Positions 22,751 to 34,279 of a DNA stretch of 64,000 bases are shown piece by piece. The translations under genes were made by a program, and so were the position numbers. Within the stretch, counting starts at the first letter, position 1. Each line of letters begins with the position of its first letter. Source of the stretch: Lycorma delicatula (taxonomy: Eukaryota; Arthropoda; Insecta; Hemiptera; Fulgoridae); contig NC_134460.1 of the NCBI RefSeq assembly GCF_047948215.1, positions 17,474,501 through 17,538,500 of the forward strand. Reading direction: 5' to 3'. The notes below the pieces were generated by a model. It searched no databases and was not told where the DNA came from. It saw only the letters and a list, made by a program, of their open reading frames with translations.

Positions 22751-23358
22751 TTTTTACTTCCTTGTACGTGACATCTGTACGTATGTGTATATGTATGAAG
22801 AATGTACGTATTGATCTCGCATATCTCAAAAACGATTTGCCGTAGGATATTGAAATTTTGGATTTAGGACTATTCTAACATCTAGTTGTACACCTCCGCT
22901 TTTGATTGCAATCGATTGAACTAAAATTGTTAAAAAAAGCCCAATATCCAAAAAATTGAATATTTAAATTTTTTTTCTTAACTTCAATAATATGCCCTCA
23001 TTGAGAGATTTTCAACGATATATCGCAACTGGTACTTATTTTCATTGGTTCCAGAGTTATAGCCAAATAAAACTTTAATTAATGAAATATTAGGATCTTA
23101 GGGGAAGGCACATCAGTTCGAATCAGACTTCATCTCTTTTTTTTTTAAATTTAAATATATTGATTTATTAATAATTATTAACCTCTCATTGTAAAAATAA
23201 TTTTACAAAGAATAATAAATCAATAAAAAAAGGAAAAAAAATATTAGAAGTTATAAATGAAATAAAACTTTATGTACTTTTCATTTAATAAAAAAATGTG
23301 TTAATGTAATTTAATAATCGTACAAGGAAATCATGTGTTGTCCATATCAGATTTTTTT
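22751..23358 (+). repeat. Family C repeat, copy 1
   Basis: It starts TTTTTACTTCCTTGTACG, then jumps to GACATCTGTACGTATG, so about 115 bases present in other copies are missing. It then follows the family order: AAAAACGATT.GCCGTAGG, TTGAAATTTTGGATTTAGGA, TTTCAACGATATATC, CAGTTCGAATCAGACTTCAT, an AT-rich palindrome around TTTAAATATATTGATTTATT, and the end CGTACAAGGAAATCATGTG...CATCAGATTTTTT. No coding frame is conserved among copies. Confidence 0.85.
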
Positions 23359-24825
23359 AAGTAACATAATCTAATTTAAAGTGTATTTTTCAGTTTGTTA
23401 CCGTTTTACTTTATTGTTTTCACCACAACAAACTAATTTTTGTTGCTATAAAATAAAATAGTAATTTACTTTTTGAAAGGTTACATAAAACTACTATATT
23501 TATTTGACCAGCAATCAACAAATTTGACAAATCAATTTGTAGTTTGCACGAGTTACCCGACAAAACTTTTAATTTTTAAAGGTATTTAACTAATTTATGT
23601 AAAATGAATACAACTTAATAGACTGTTGTAAGAAGTTTAGATCTTTTCTAACTCAAAAATCATATTTTTATGTCTTTAGATAATATTAAAAAATAAAATT
23701 TAATGTTTATTTCTTGGAGAAACTATAGAAATACATAAAAACAAACAAAAACGTTGACTGAAACGACCTTGAAAATATAGCAAGTTCAGAATTAATACTG
23801 ACATTTTCTTTCCTTTGTTAGGAAAACTTAAAAAAAAAAAATAATACTTCAGATATAAATATATGTATATATATGTAGACAACGTTGATATAAGAAGAAC
23901 CCGGAAGAAATATATAACAACAAATCTGCACAAATAATCGATACATGCAATAAAATAATAAAACAACATGCAACGTAAAGAGAATATATTTATACCGTAC
24001 ATTATATACATGTGGTCATGTCGTAAACAAAATATGGATAACATAAATATGGAATACATTACAATTTTTCAACATTTTCTATTTTCCAGTTTATGTATCT
24101 AATACTATAACTTGCATCCACACATGACAAATACCGTATACAAATATATCGAGTTTGTTATTCAGAAATATATATTATTTATTTTATTTATGTATTAAAC
24201 CGAACATTAGTCGTCAATGTGAATATACGTCATGCAGAATAAAAATAACAAAAATCTATTAATAAAGTAGTAAACGACAAATTACTAACAGTAACTGCAT
24301 CATAAAATTAAAACAATGCAAACAACTGGTATTTTAGATAGTAATAAATTGAAATCAGAAACTACAAAAAGAAAAAAAAATCAATAATAAAATGAATTTA
24401 ATCGCCTTCAAAGTATTAAGAGTATATACACGACTTGCTTGCCTTCAACAGAGATCGATCTGCTTTCTCTAATTCTAGATACACTATATCTTTGCATATG
24501 AATTCGAAGTTTAACAAATTGTTTCACGATAAAGTTAAAATAAAAAAAAATAATCCGTATTTATCACAAAATTATTTTTGCGTTAATAACTGTAATTTAG
24601 TTACATTATCATAACAATTATTATCCATAAACCAAAATATAAGTCATAAAATTAAATAAGTCCACCCTGAATGGTGAACTTTATTTACTAAAAGCTAAAA
24701 AATTAAGAAAATTAAATTCATCGATAAATATGTAGTATTAAATAAGTATTAATAAGATAATTATTTATTATTCAGTGATAAAATGTTCATGCACAATTAC
24801 TATCTCTACATATATAACATATACA
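23359..24825. other. AT-rich spacer
   Basis: No recognised gene. The open frame on the minus strand at 23700-24059 is rich in Tyr, Phe, Ile and Leu, as expected by chance from AT-rich DNA. Confidence 0.6.
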
Positions 24826-24837
24826 GAGAAGATGTTT

Positions 24838-24938
24838 TATCAAACAAAAATTTCCAAGTCCAACGGATATTCGAACACAAAACCTAATACATGAGAGGCA
24901 GAGGTTGTAATACTTAACCGTGGAGGTTGGTATAATAT
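24838..24938 (-). repeat. Possible tRNA-derived SINE fragment
   Basis: On the minus strand, CCACGGTTAAGTATTACAAC, CTGCCTCTCATGTATTAGG and GTGTTCGAATATCCGTTGG are arranged like a tRNA anticodon arm and a B box (GTTCGAAT). It is a single copy in the window and no target duplication was noticed. Confidence 0.4.
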
Positions 24939-25035
24939 TATTAATACTGCCTTAGTTATGGTAAATAATCAGTAATAACATATATTACCAAAATAAATGG
25001 TTAACCGTACTTCAAATAAAAAATGGAATACTGAG

Positions 25036-26271
25036 TTTGGCAAGAAAGTAATTTCGGGTTTCACAAATAGATAGCTTTATATTTGTTTTGAAGGACCTCT
25101 GTGTATGTTATGATTTTTTTTCTGTTCGCATCAGTTGCCACTTTTAGCATACTTTAGAAGTCAACTGCGCGTAATTTTGTTTGCACTGTTAGTATATGGT
25201 CAATTTCACAATGGAGTGCAAAATTTTACTTTTTGATTCCCGTAAAAATAGCTGCTAAGGCTCACAAAGAGATATGGAAAGTTTGTGGCGTTCATTGCTA
25301 AACAGTACGCACGTATCATAATTTTTTAAAAAATTCCGTCTTGGGAGTTTTTTCATTCAAAGATTACCAATATTTTGGTCGACCTATTGATGAAGACCAC
25401 ATCAAAGCCATAATTGAATCGGATCGTCATGTGACTGTGCGAGAAACTGCACAGAAGTTAAACGTATCACATAAAACAACTGAAAATCACATGAAATGTC
25501 TTGAATTTGTTAAGAAGCTCGATATTTGGGTTTTGCATGAATTAAAAGAGATTGACCTAAAGCAACGAATCAATATTTGCGATATGCATCACAAACTTAA
25601 TTAAGCCGACCCATTTTTGAAACGAATCATCACTGGTGATGAAAAAAATTGATCATCTAAAATAACATCAATCGTAAACGATCACGATCTAAGCGTGATT
25701 AACCGGCACAACTCGCATCGAAGTTGAATTGCATAAAAAAAAATAATGCTGTAATTTGAGGGGATTACAAAGGTGTAATATTTATGAGTTATTTCTAAGA
25801 AACCAAACGATCAATTCAGCTGTTTACAGTTAATAATTAATGAAACTGGAAAAAGTATTCAAAGAAAAACGGCCAGAATTTGTTAACTGCAGATGAATCT
25901 TGTTCCATCAAGACAATGCAAAGCCTCACACATCTTTGATAACTCGGGGAAAATAATTATTGGAACTAGGTTGGGAAGTGATGTCTACTCCTCAATAGAG
26001 CGCTGATCTTGTAACATCAGATTACTATTTTTTCGCAGTTTGCAATACGTTCTGAATGATAAAACTTTTGCATAATGAAACCCTGAAATCGCACGGTTTT
26101 TTTTTCTGATAAGTTCTATGAGCGCGGAATCATGAAGTTGTCAGAAAGATGGCGCAAAACGTTATCGGACAAAATGGTAAATATATAGTTGATTTAATTT
26201 CATTCTTTATATAAAAAAAATTGAGCTTTATGTTATACTACAAAACCGAAATTATTTTTTTTCCAACCTTG
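25036..26271 (+). mobile_element. Mariner relic, irritans-like lineage
   Basis: It is about 1.24 kb with terminal inverted repeats. The left end reads TTGGCAAGAAAGTAATTTCG; the right end, on the minus strand, reads AAGGTTGGAAAAAAAATAAT then TTCGGTTTTGTAG, matching around AATTTCGG. The interior is a mariner transposase with many stops. It is a third mariner lineage in the window, more decayed than the one at 5111. Confidence 0.9.
25200..26190 (+). pseudogene. Mariner transposase, heavily decayed
   Basis: Recognisable in order: FGRPIDEDHIKAIIESDRHV, the second helix-turn-helix TVRETAQKLNVSHKTTENH, LDIWVLHELKEIDLKQRINI, and FLKRIITGDEKN with the first catalytic Asp (the expected Trp after the Lys is lost). 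Then come FHQDNAKPHTSLITRGK with the second Asp, and SADLVTSDYYFF with the third. The end is YERGIMKLSERWRKTLSDK then NGKYI. Stops occur throughout and the frame changes several times. The order of blocks and the length fit a complete mariner transposase before decay. Confidence 0.9.
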
Positions 26272-26988
26272 AGCTCGATTTCATTATCTTAAAATTTTCC
26301 CAAAAAGAGATGCTATAAAGTAATGTAATGGAATTATAATTTCTTTTATTAATATTTAATTTATAAACTTTTTTTACATAATAACATTAATGATATTTAA
26401 TATGTAGGTAATAATTGTTTAATTGCAAATGATTCATAACAGCTTCTAATAATTTTCGTAGTGGAGAATCAATTCAAATCTATACTAGTAACATAAAATT
26501 ATAAAAGGGTAAATAAGCCGATAACATTGTTACCCGTAATAAATAAAATATTATTATAACTTTTATAAACTATTATTTATTTTCTTGCTAGTCTAAGCTA
26601 ATCTATATTTAATGTTAATAAAAAATAGCGGTAATAAAAAACGAAAATAGAATACAAGTACCATAACCGTAATGGTTTTCGAAATTATCAAGCATAAAAA
26701 TCATTCCATGCAGGCTAACAAGAAAAGCGAGGAAAAAAGTGGTTTCCCTTTGACTTCATTATTAAGATGAATACACAGTTGCATATCAACTTCCCAAGAA
26801 CTCACTGAATTGTAAATAATATTAATCTCAACAAATAACACCTTTATTCTGTTCACCGCCTACATAAATCGAATAGTGAACATATTACACGACGATAAAG
26901 TTATGTACTGTCTTTTGTACCTCAAATGCTATAAATGGGTCACAACCGTAAGAAAAAGCGGTACTGATAGTGTACAGCAGCGTTTCTA
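26272..26988. other. AT-rich spacer
   Basis: No recognised gene. Confidence 0.6.
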
Positions 26989-26989
26989 A

Positions 26990-27285
26990 ACCTGCAACCT
27001 ACCCACCGGGTTGGTTTAATGGTGAACGCGTCTTCGCAAATCATCTGATTTCGAAGTCGAGATTTCCACGGTTCAAATCCTAGTAAAGGCAGTTACTTTT
27101 ATACGGATTTGAATACTTGATCGTGAATACCGGTGTTCTTTGGTGGTTAGGTTTCAATTAACCACACATCATAGAAATGGTCGGCCTGGAGAGTAAAAAA
27201 CTTCATTTACACTCATACATATCATCCTCTGAAGTAAAATCCGACTGTGATTCCCGGAAGCTAAACAGAAAAAAAATACCTGCAA
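26990..27285 (+). repeat. SINE family B with short target duplication
   Basis: The body 27001-27277 begins CCCACCGGGTTGGTTTAATG (A box region), has the B box GGTTCAAATCC, the middle block GTGTTCTTTGGTGGTTAGGT, and the shared 3' tail CATCCTCTGAAGT...CCCGGAAGCTAAACAG with an A-run. ACCTGCAA occurs on both sides (26990-26997 and 27278-27285), fitting a target duplication. Confidence 0.85.
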
Positions 27286-27500
27286 TCGCGGCTAAATGAA
27301 AGGGGAGGTTCATGAAATTAACCTACAACTTTATACGTAAACGATAATGAAATCATTTTATGAGAAAAAATATCATTTATTATAAACATTCTACTTACAT
27401 TTATTATTTATATGTATACATGTAATCAGACAACGCATTGGTTTTCTATCCAATGAGGTAAAACCGTAATTTAAATAAATATCTTCTTTTTTTTCTTTTT

Positions 27501-27652
27501 TTTACCTCCAAAACCACCGTTAGGTATTGCTTCAGAAGATGAGATGAATGACAATTTTTGTACCGTGTGAAAATGTCGTGCCTGGCCAGGATTCGAACCC
27601 GGGATCTCCGGCTGTAAGGCCAAGACACTACCACTCGCGCCACGGAGGCCAG
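27501..27652 (-). repeat. SINE family A, tail variant 1
   Basis: On the minus strand the head reads CTCCGTGGCGCGAGTGGTAG, then GATCCCGGGTTCGAATCCTG (B box) and GCCAGGCACGACATTTT. The tail TCATCTTCTGAAGCAATACC, TAACGGTGGTTTTGGAGGTA and an A-rich end are shared with SINE family B. It is tRNA-derived but not a tRNA, as the cloverleaf does not close. Confidence 0.85.
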
Positions 27653-27654
27653 GA

Positions 27655-30028
27655 AATAACTGTCATTGAACAACCATATCTTTTTACCAATCGATTCACT
27701 ACATGTTGGAGGTTCATTTCTTTTTTTCACAAACTTATCCATTTTACATAAGAATTTAATTGAAAAAAGAAACAAAAAAAAACCAGTTACACAGTTTTAC
27801 CGCACTATAAAAAACCGAAACCTCAATTATTATTATTATTTTTAATGAAACTACGCTTTTAAAGAGTTAAATAAAGGCATCAGACACACGATTCGCAATC
27901 GAAACTAAGCTGACGTTCTGCAATCCCTTACGCCGCTTTTATACTACTGAGATTACGACGTGTTCAAACTTATCATGTATGTTCGAACATGACGCTTTCA
28001 CAACGAATATTATGCAAGTAGATCAAATTATAAGGAGCATGTATACATCAAGTTTGAACCTGTAAATTGCTCATGTTTCTAAATTTCATACACACATGTT
28101 CATACTCGTCGCAGGCCACGCAGATAAATAGTTTAAACTAGGTTTGATTGGGTTGGAATTGTGGTTGGGGGGGGGGGGGGTTCGCGAAATATTCATTTTA
28201 TATATTTTTTTTTACTTTCTGAGGGTGGTGGAACTAAAAAGATTGAGAATTATTGATGTAAAACAATAAATTTATATACCTCTTTCTATTGAAACAATTA
28301 TCAAATATATAAGCAAATTTTGACGATAAGATAGAAAATTACTTCAAATTTTAATTATTGATAAACCTTTAAAACGACATATTAAGAATAAATATAATAA
28401 AAAGTAAGAATAAAAGCATATATAAAACCTTACAGAATTCTTATTTCTAAAAACGAGTGGTAAGTAACATTATAAGTATTTTAAATTGTTCTGAACATGG
28501 TAATAAGTAATCTTGATAAAAATTAGTTTATCTATTTAATTCAATCAAGTTAATGAGTTGAAGTAATCAAAATTTTTAACAATAAATAAAAATTAATATT
28601 CTGATGGTGGAGGTGAATATTTTGACAGTTTAAAGTATAAAATATGATGGTAATTTATTTTTAATATTTTATGTATAAATTTATTAAATATTCAAACAGC
28701 TTTGAGATAAGTTATTATCTATAGTATATTCCAATATCCATCCGACTTATAAATGTATTAAAGCAAATTAATTTTTCTCATAAGCTAAAAATAGGAAAAA
28801 TTAATACTCATACATACATAAGCATGACGTTTTGTTTTTAATACATTTTTTATGTTATAAGTATGAACTCGAAAAATCTGTTAATGTCATGAAATACGAA
28901 AATCCGAACGAGCTTTTATATAATAAAAATTGTAAAAGTAAAGCACGATAGTAAAAATTTAAATTAAATAAACCGATTTTTAATTAAGTTTATTTTTTTG
29001 AAGCCTAATAAAATCTGAGTCAATTCCTATTGTTTTGAGGAGATGGCTATTTTTCCAAGTCTTAACTAATTTTGTTTGCTCCTAAAAGCTAAAACAATAA
29101 AATGCTTTTAACTACTTTTCAATCTGGTATCTGATTCGTAATTACTAAGAGACTACAAATAGACTGTGCCAAAAGGTCGAGTTAAACCAGGACTTCCGTT
29201 TGCTCTATCAGTATTCTTCATAATTTTTGTTTTTAGATAGATTTATTAGTTTAGGTAGATCTATTATTTTTAATTCAGATAGAACGACTATATGACAACA
29301 AAGATAAAATAAGTTGATTAAAAAAATATTACATGAAAAGAAAGAACAATTATATAATAGTATGTAAAATGGTAGGGCAGTCATAAATCTGTCAGTTTTA
29401 CTTGTTTAATTTGTACTGTAGAGGGGTATAGTAATACTAAGCCTTGAATGTAATAAAATAAACAAATTAAAATACAGGAAGGAACTTCCAATGAAAAAGA
29501 AATTGAAACAGTCAACGGCGGGTGATATAATAGTAACTAACCCTTCTTAATAATGTAACTCGCTTCTAGAAAAGACAGATGAGGTCGTTCAACGGAAGAA
29601 ACCTTTCATCAGAGCTAGAGCAAAGTTGTTAACCAGGGACCGACTAAATAACTGCTGAGAATGAGCTTTATATTGTTCATAACCTGCCTAGCTTTAATAT
29701 CAACACGAGCTTAAATAAAACACCAAACTTTACTCGTTATATTACTCCGACCCCAAAGTAAAACTCTTTACTTACAGTATGAAAAAATCATTAACAGAGA
29801 TATTCCACAAATGTAGTTGTAAAAATTACAAATACTCTATTCAAGTGAAAAAAAAAAATTAAAGATCCATAAATTTTTATTAAAAGAATTAAATATCCAA
29901 GCCTTATAATTTTAAAAGAGAATTAAATTGAAATCACCCTACACATAATCGCCGAAAGACAGGTAAAAAACCTTTTACAAATTCAGGATATATATCTATT
30001 ACAACTTAACAAACTACGCAAAGGATAA
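27655..30028. other. AT-rich spacer
   Basis: About 2.4 kb without a recognised gene. It holds a run of G's at 28166-28180. GC content is somewhat higher at 27890-28170 and 29490-29660, but no family was recognised. Confidence 0.55.
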
Positions 30029-30029
30029 A

Positions 30030-31192
30030 GTTGTTTTTTTTTTTTGTCTTCAATCATTTGACTGGTTTGATGCAGCTCTCCAAGATTCCCTATCTAGTGC
30101 TAGTCGTTTCATTTCAGTATACCCTCTACATCCTACATCCCCAACAATTTGTTTTACATACTCCAAACGTGGCCTGCCTACACAATTTTTCCCTTCTACC
30201 TGTCCTTCCAATATTAAAGCGACTATTCCAGGATGCCTTAGTATGTGGCCTATAAGTCTGTCTCTTCTTTTAACTATATTTTTCCAAATGCTACTTTCTT
30301 CATCTATTTGCCGCAATACCTCTTTATTTGTCACTTTATCCACCCATCTGATTTTTAACATTCTCCTATAGCACCGCATTTCAAAAGCTTCTAATCTTTT
30401 CTTCTCAGATACTCCGATCGTCCAAGTTTCACTTCCATATAAAGCGACACTCCAAACATACACTTTCAAAAATCTTTTCCGACATTTAAATTCATTTTTG
30501 ATGTAAACAAATTATATTTCTTACTGAAGGCTCGTTTAGCTTGTACTATTCGGCATTTTATATCGCTCCTGCTTCGTCCATCTTTAGTAATTTTACTTCC
30601 CAAATAACAAAATTCTTCTACCTCCGTAATCGTTTCTCCTCCTATTTTCACATTCAGTGGTTGGTCTTTTCAGTGGTCCATCTTTGTTATTTCTACTACA
30701 TTTCATTACTTTTGTTTTGTTCTTGTTTATTTTCATGCGATAGTTTTTGCGTAGGACTTCATCTATGCCGTTCATTGTTTCTTCTAAATCCTTTTTACTC
30801 TCGGCTGGAATCACTATATCATCAGCAAATCGTAGCATCTTTATCTTTTCACCTCGTACTGTTACTCCGAATCTAAATTGTTCTTTAACATCATTAACTG
30901 CTAGTTCCATGTAAAGATTAAAAAGTAACGGCGATAGGGAACATCCTTGTCGGACTCCCTTTCTTATTAGGGCTTCTTTCTTATGTTCTTCAATTGTTAT
31001 TGTTGCTATTTGGTTCCTGTACATGTTAGCAATTGTTCTTCTATCTCTGTATTTGAACCCTAATTTTTTTAAAATGCTGAACATTTTATTCCAGTCTACG
31101 TTATCGAAAGCCTTTTCTAGGTCTATAAACGCCAAGTATGTTGGTTTGTTTTTCTTTAATCTTCCTTCTACTAAAGTTAAGATAAAGTTGTA
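30030..31192 (-). pseudogene. RTE-like LINE, 5'-truncated, copy 2
   Basis: It has the same element and 3' end as the copy at 13985 but extends further 5'. On the minus strand: KPTYLAFIDLEKAFDNVDWN (reverse transcriptase motif A with its Asp), IRKGVRQGCSLSPLLFNLYM (motif B), KMLRFADDIV (motif C, FADD) and EEFCYLGSKITKDGR. Then come VYVWSVALYGSETWT and the tail GRPRLEYVKQIVGDVGCRGY ending SWRAASNQSND, followed by an A-run. It begins abruptly at about 31192. A 16-base tandem duplication (around 30658-30674) and one missing base (near 30480) break the frame. Endonuclease and the start of the polymerase are missing. Confidence 0.93.
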
Positions 31193-31448
31193 AGAAGTCA
31201 AAAAATATAAAAAATACATGGTGACTTGTCGTGTTGCTAATAAACTGTCCCGTTTAAGAAAATAAACTGCATTGCCATATAACCTTACAGTTCAACAAAA
31301 TCAATTGCATCTGGAAAAAAATATGTAAAGTAAGAATAAGAATCCGATGTTAGAATAAACGTGTAATAAATAATTTCCATTTATCACCGAAGTTAAGTAA
31401 CTAACATTGGTTTTGAGACAATTAGCAGGTCCTTTGCTAATTTCAGTA

Positions 31449-31740
31449 GTTTTTTTTTTACTTCCTTGTAAGAAGTAAAGAAGTATATGATAGCGAAAAA
31501 TTTCGGTTTTAAGATATCACCGGAAATAACCATTTTGACCATCTCTGAATCCATTTTGACTAGTTTCGGCATGACGTCTGTATGTATCTGGCATAACTCA
31601 AAAAACGATTAGCCGTGGTATGTTGAAATTTTGGATTTAGGAATGTTGTAACATCTAGTTGTACACCACCCCTTTTGATTGCAATCGACTGTACCAAAAG
31701 TGCCCAAAAAAAAGCCAAAAAAGTAATAAAAAAAAATTTT
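31449..31740 (+). repeat. Family C repeat, head half
   Basis: TTTTTACTTCCTTGTAAGAAG, CCATTTTGACCATCTCTGAA, GATTAGCCGTGGTATGTTGA and TTGTACACCACCCCTTTTGA match the first 290 bases of family C. It stops in an A-rich stretch where the second half should follow. That half lies inverted at 32582-32998. Confidence 0.85.
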
Positions 31741-31756
31741 TAAAATATAATATTAA

Positions 31757-33385
31757 TGGTGCTGATTTTATAGAAAAAAAAATAAATGGCTGATTTGTTG
31801 GTTGGGTTACTATACTATCAGAAATACGTTTAAATTTATCATAGTCTATGAAAAAAAATCTTATTTGTTTACGTCTACTTTCAGTTTAACTGAGCTCGAT
31901 TGTAACATTATTTTATAGATTCTCTTAATTTGAAAATTTTAATTGTTATTCTAAAATGTAAAGAGAATCCTTTTTATTTTTTAAATCGATTGGTGTTTCC
32001 TGATTTCTCCCACCAGGAGAAAAGAGAAACAAATTTTTCCCAAAACGAAAACTTATTTCTACAAATATTTAATTAAATTTACCCCTTCTTTATATTATTA
32101 AATAAATAACTATAAAAAAAAATTGTATAAATATTCTCCTCTAAATGATAGTTATATCTATTCTTTATGAATAATTATCAATTAAAACGTTAATATTTAT
32201 TTAATGTTCTATCAATCACATGTCTGAAAAAAGAAGTAATTAGAATTAATTATGTTTTTGTATCACACTTTGGAAACATAATTGGATAAATTTGTTTTAA
32301 TGAGTAACTGCTTCTGAAAAATTTAATATATCTTGAAATATAATTAGGGGATTTCTGATATGAAGATGTAGGTATTTTAGCAAGTATTTTTTATTTGTCG
32401 ATTATATTGTCTTACGACAGGCTACAAGATCAATTATATTTCCTCCTTTGATCTTTACTCTCTCCCACCAATATTTCTTAGAGTGTCCATTAATTTAACC
32501 CCAACCATATAAGTTAACCGGAAACAGATGATACTTAAATTTAGTTTATAGTATCTATAGTGTAGAGTTCTGCTGTATAAAAAAAATCTCATGTGAACAC
32601 CACATGACTTCCTTGTACGCCTATTAAATTACATATACATTTTTTTTTTTTTTAACGGAAAGTACATAAAATTTTATTTCATTTAAAAATTCTCATTTTT
32701 TAAAATTTTTTTTTTTTTTTTATTGCTATTGAATTATTATTTATCGTAAAATATTTTTTTACAATCTGAGGATAATAATTATTAAAAAATCAATATATTT
32801 AAACTAGAAATAAAAAAAAGTTAAAAAAAAAGAAAAGGAGATAAAGTCTGATTCGAACTGATGTGCCTTCCCCTTCTAAGCTCCAAATATTTCATTAATT
32901 AAAATTTTATTTGGCTATAACTCTGGATTCAATGAAAATAAGTACCACTCATATATCGTTGAAAAGCTCTCAATGAGGGCTTATTACTGCAGTTAATAAA
33001 ATATATATATATATAACACAGTACATATACATATTTTTTTATAGTTATAAATTTATTATAAGTAATAGATAAGTTTAAATATTTGTAAAAATAATTTTTC
33101 ATTTCGAGAACATTTCTTTCTCTTTTCTCATAGAAGAAATATCAGTAACATTAATTGATTTAAAAAATAAAAAGGACTCTATTTAAATTTTAGAATAACA
33201 ATTGAAATTTTCATATTAGGAGAATCTATAAAAAAATGTTATCAATCGATCTCAGTTAAACTGAAAGTAGTCGTAAACAAATAAGATTTTCTTTCATCGA
33301 CTATGATAAATTTAAATGAATATCTGATAGTAAAGTAACCCAACCAACAAATTAGCCACTTCGTTTTTCTATAAAATCAGCATCA
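31757..33385. repeat. Large inverted repeat (about 320 bp arms) around an inverted family C tail
   Basis: The left arm 31757-32085 and right arm 33068-33385 are inverted copies. Shared blocks include TTTGTTGGTTGGGTTACT, AAATTTATCATAGTC.ATGAA, CTTTCAGTTTAACTGAG.TC and CTTTTTATTTTTTAAATC.AT. Between them lie about 500 bases of AT-rich DNA and the minus-strand second half of a family C repeat. No ORF is conserved between the arms. Confidence 0.85.
32582..32998 (-). repeat. Family C repeat, tail half (inverted)
   Basis: On the minus strand it runs from CTGCAGTAATAAGCCCTCAT, GAGAGCTTTTCAACGATATA and CATCAGTTCGAATCAGACTT to the family end CGTACAAGGAAGTCATGTGG then TGTTCACATGAGATTTTTT. It is the exact complement in extent of the head half at 31449. 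Confidence 0.85.
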
Positions 33386-33504
33386 TTATTATTATTTTTT
33401 ATTTTTTTATTATTATTAATTTGATATGATTTAACCGGCTATCTAAGCCAGTACAACCACAATTTAATCATTAATAACCACAACAATTGATAGTTTAATA
33501 GAAA

Positions 33505-33665
33505 AAAAATTAGGAAATTCTCGAAATGGATTGAAGAGCACATAAAGCGTCGAAAGTGGCAATGGATTGGTCATAGTATTCGAAAGGATTTAAAGACCAT
33601 TAGCAAGAATTCTTTAGAATTGAATCCCAGGGCACACGATACGTAGAAAATTACAAAATTTTATA
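33505..33665 (+). pseudogene. LINE C-terminal fragment
   Basis: The plus strand reads HIKRRKWQWIGHSIRKDLKT then ISKNSLELNPRAHDT. This matches the R-RKWRWIGH-LRK...A--WNP segment in the C-terminal region of RTE/CR1-type LINE proteins. Only about 45 residues are recognisable and the reading then stops. Confidence 0.65.
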
Positions 33666-33669
33666 CTAA

Positions 33670-34125
33670 GTAACCTTACATGCAATAAATTAAAATCTAT
33701 TCTGATGGTTTATTGAAATATATTAGAAAACCAGATAACCCACCAAAAACCAGTACTACTACATCAGTCACCGCACTACATCAGTAGAGATAAACAAGTA
33801 AATAAAATTAAAGAAAAAGTAATTAAAAGGAATAATAATTAACAATATTACTGGAAAACGAAAAACAAATCAAATTACTTGAAAAATGGAAGAGGCCCTC
33901 CAAAGAATAGGCTTGAAGAAGGGGACTGTTGTCACAGAGATAAATTTCTAAAAAAATTATTTACAATATATACGTTCTTGTGACAGAAAAAAAGGACACC
34001 AAAGAAAATAATCAGATGAGGAAAACAAAGCCTTGCCGAAAAAAAGAGAAACTCAAGGAATAAGAGAAAATAAGCTAGAAAATGATATTTGCACATTAAG
34101 ATTTAAACAAATTTAATTTAATATC
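33670..34125. other. Unassigned sequence
   Basis: This follows the LINE fragment. It is A-rich on the plus strand with no recognised motif, possibly the LINE's untranslated tail. Confidence 0.4.
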
Positions 34126-34132
34126 AATACGG

Positions 34133-34278
34133 ATTATTTAATATTGTTCCTTTCTTATACTCCCCAACTCTGTAGTATATCTTCTCCATTTGAGAGAACT
34201 TATTTAAGGAAGAAGTAACTCAGGAACGGAAAAAATGATACGTAAGAGAGGGACAATATTAAATATCCAAATAATTAC
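34133..34278. repeat. Small imperfect palindrome (MITE-like)
   Basis: GGATTATTTAATATTGTTCC...CTTATA at the left faces its complement TAAGAGAGGGACAATATTAA...ATCC at the right. Arms are about 40 bp around a centre of about 60 bp. It is probably a small non-autonomous DNA element. No target duplication was identified. Confidence 0.6.
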
Positions 34279-34279
34279 C

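Noticed and set aside
23700..24059. 119-codon minus-strand ORF, membrane-protein-like
   Set aside because: Hydrophobicity follows from AT-richness; it contains a translated TA repeat and no recognisable motif.
27446..27775. 109-codon ORF
   Set aside because: It reads across a SINE family A copy.
28160..28182. Run of G's as a possible quadruplex
   Set aside because: A single homopolymer run, also a common sequencing artefact; no spaced G-tracts.
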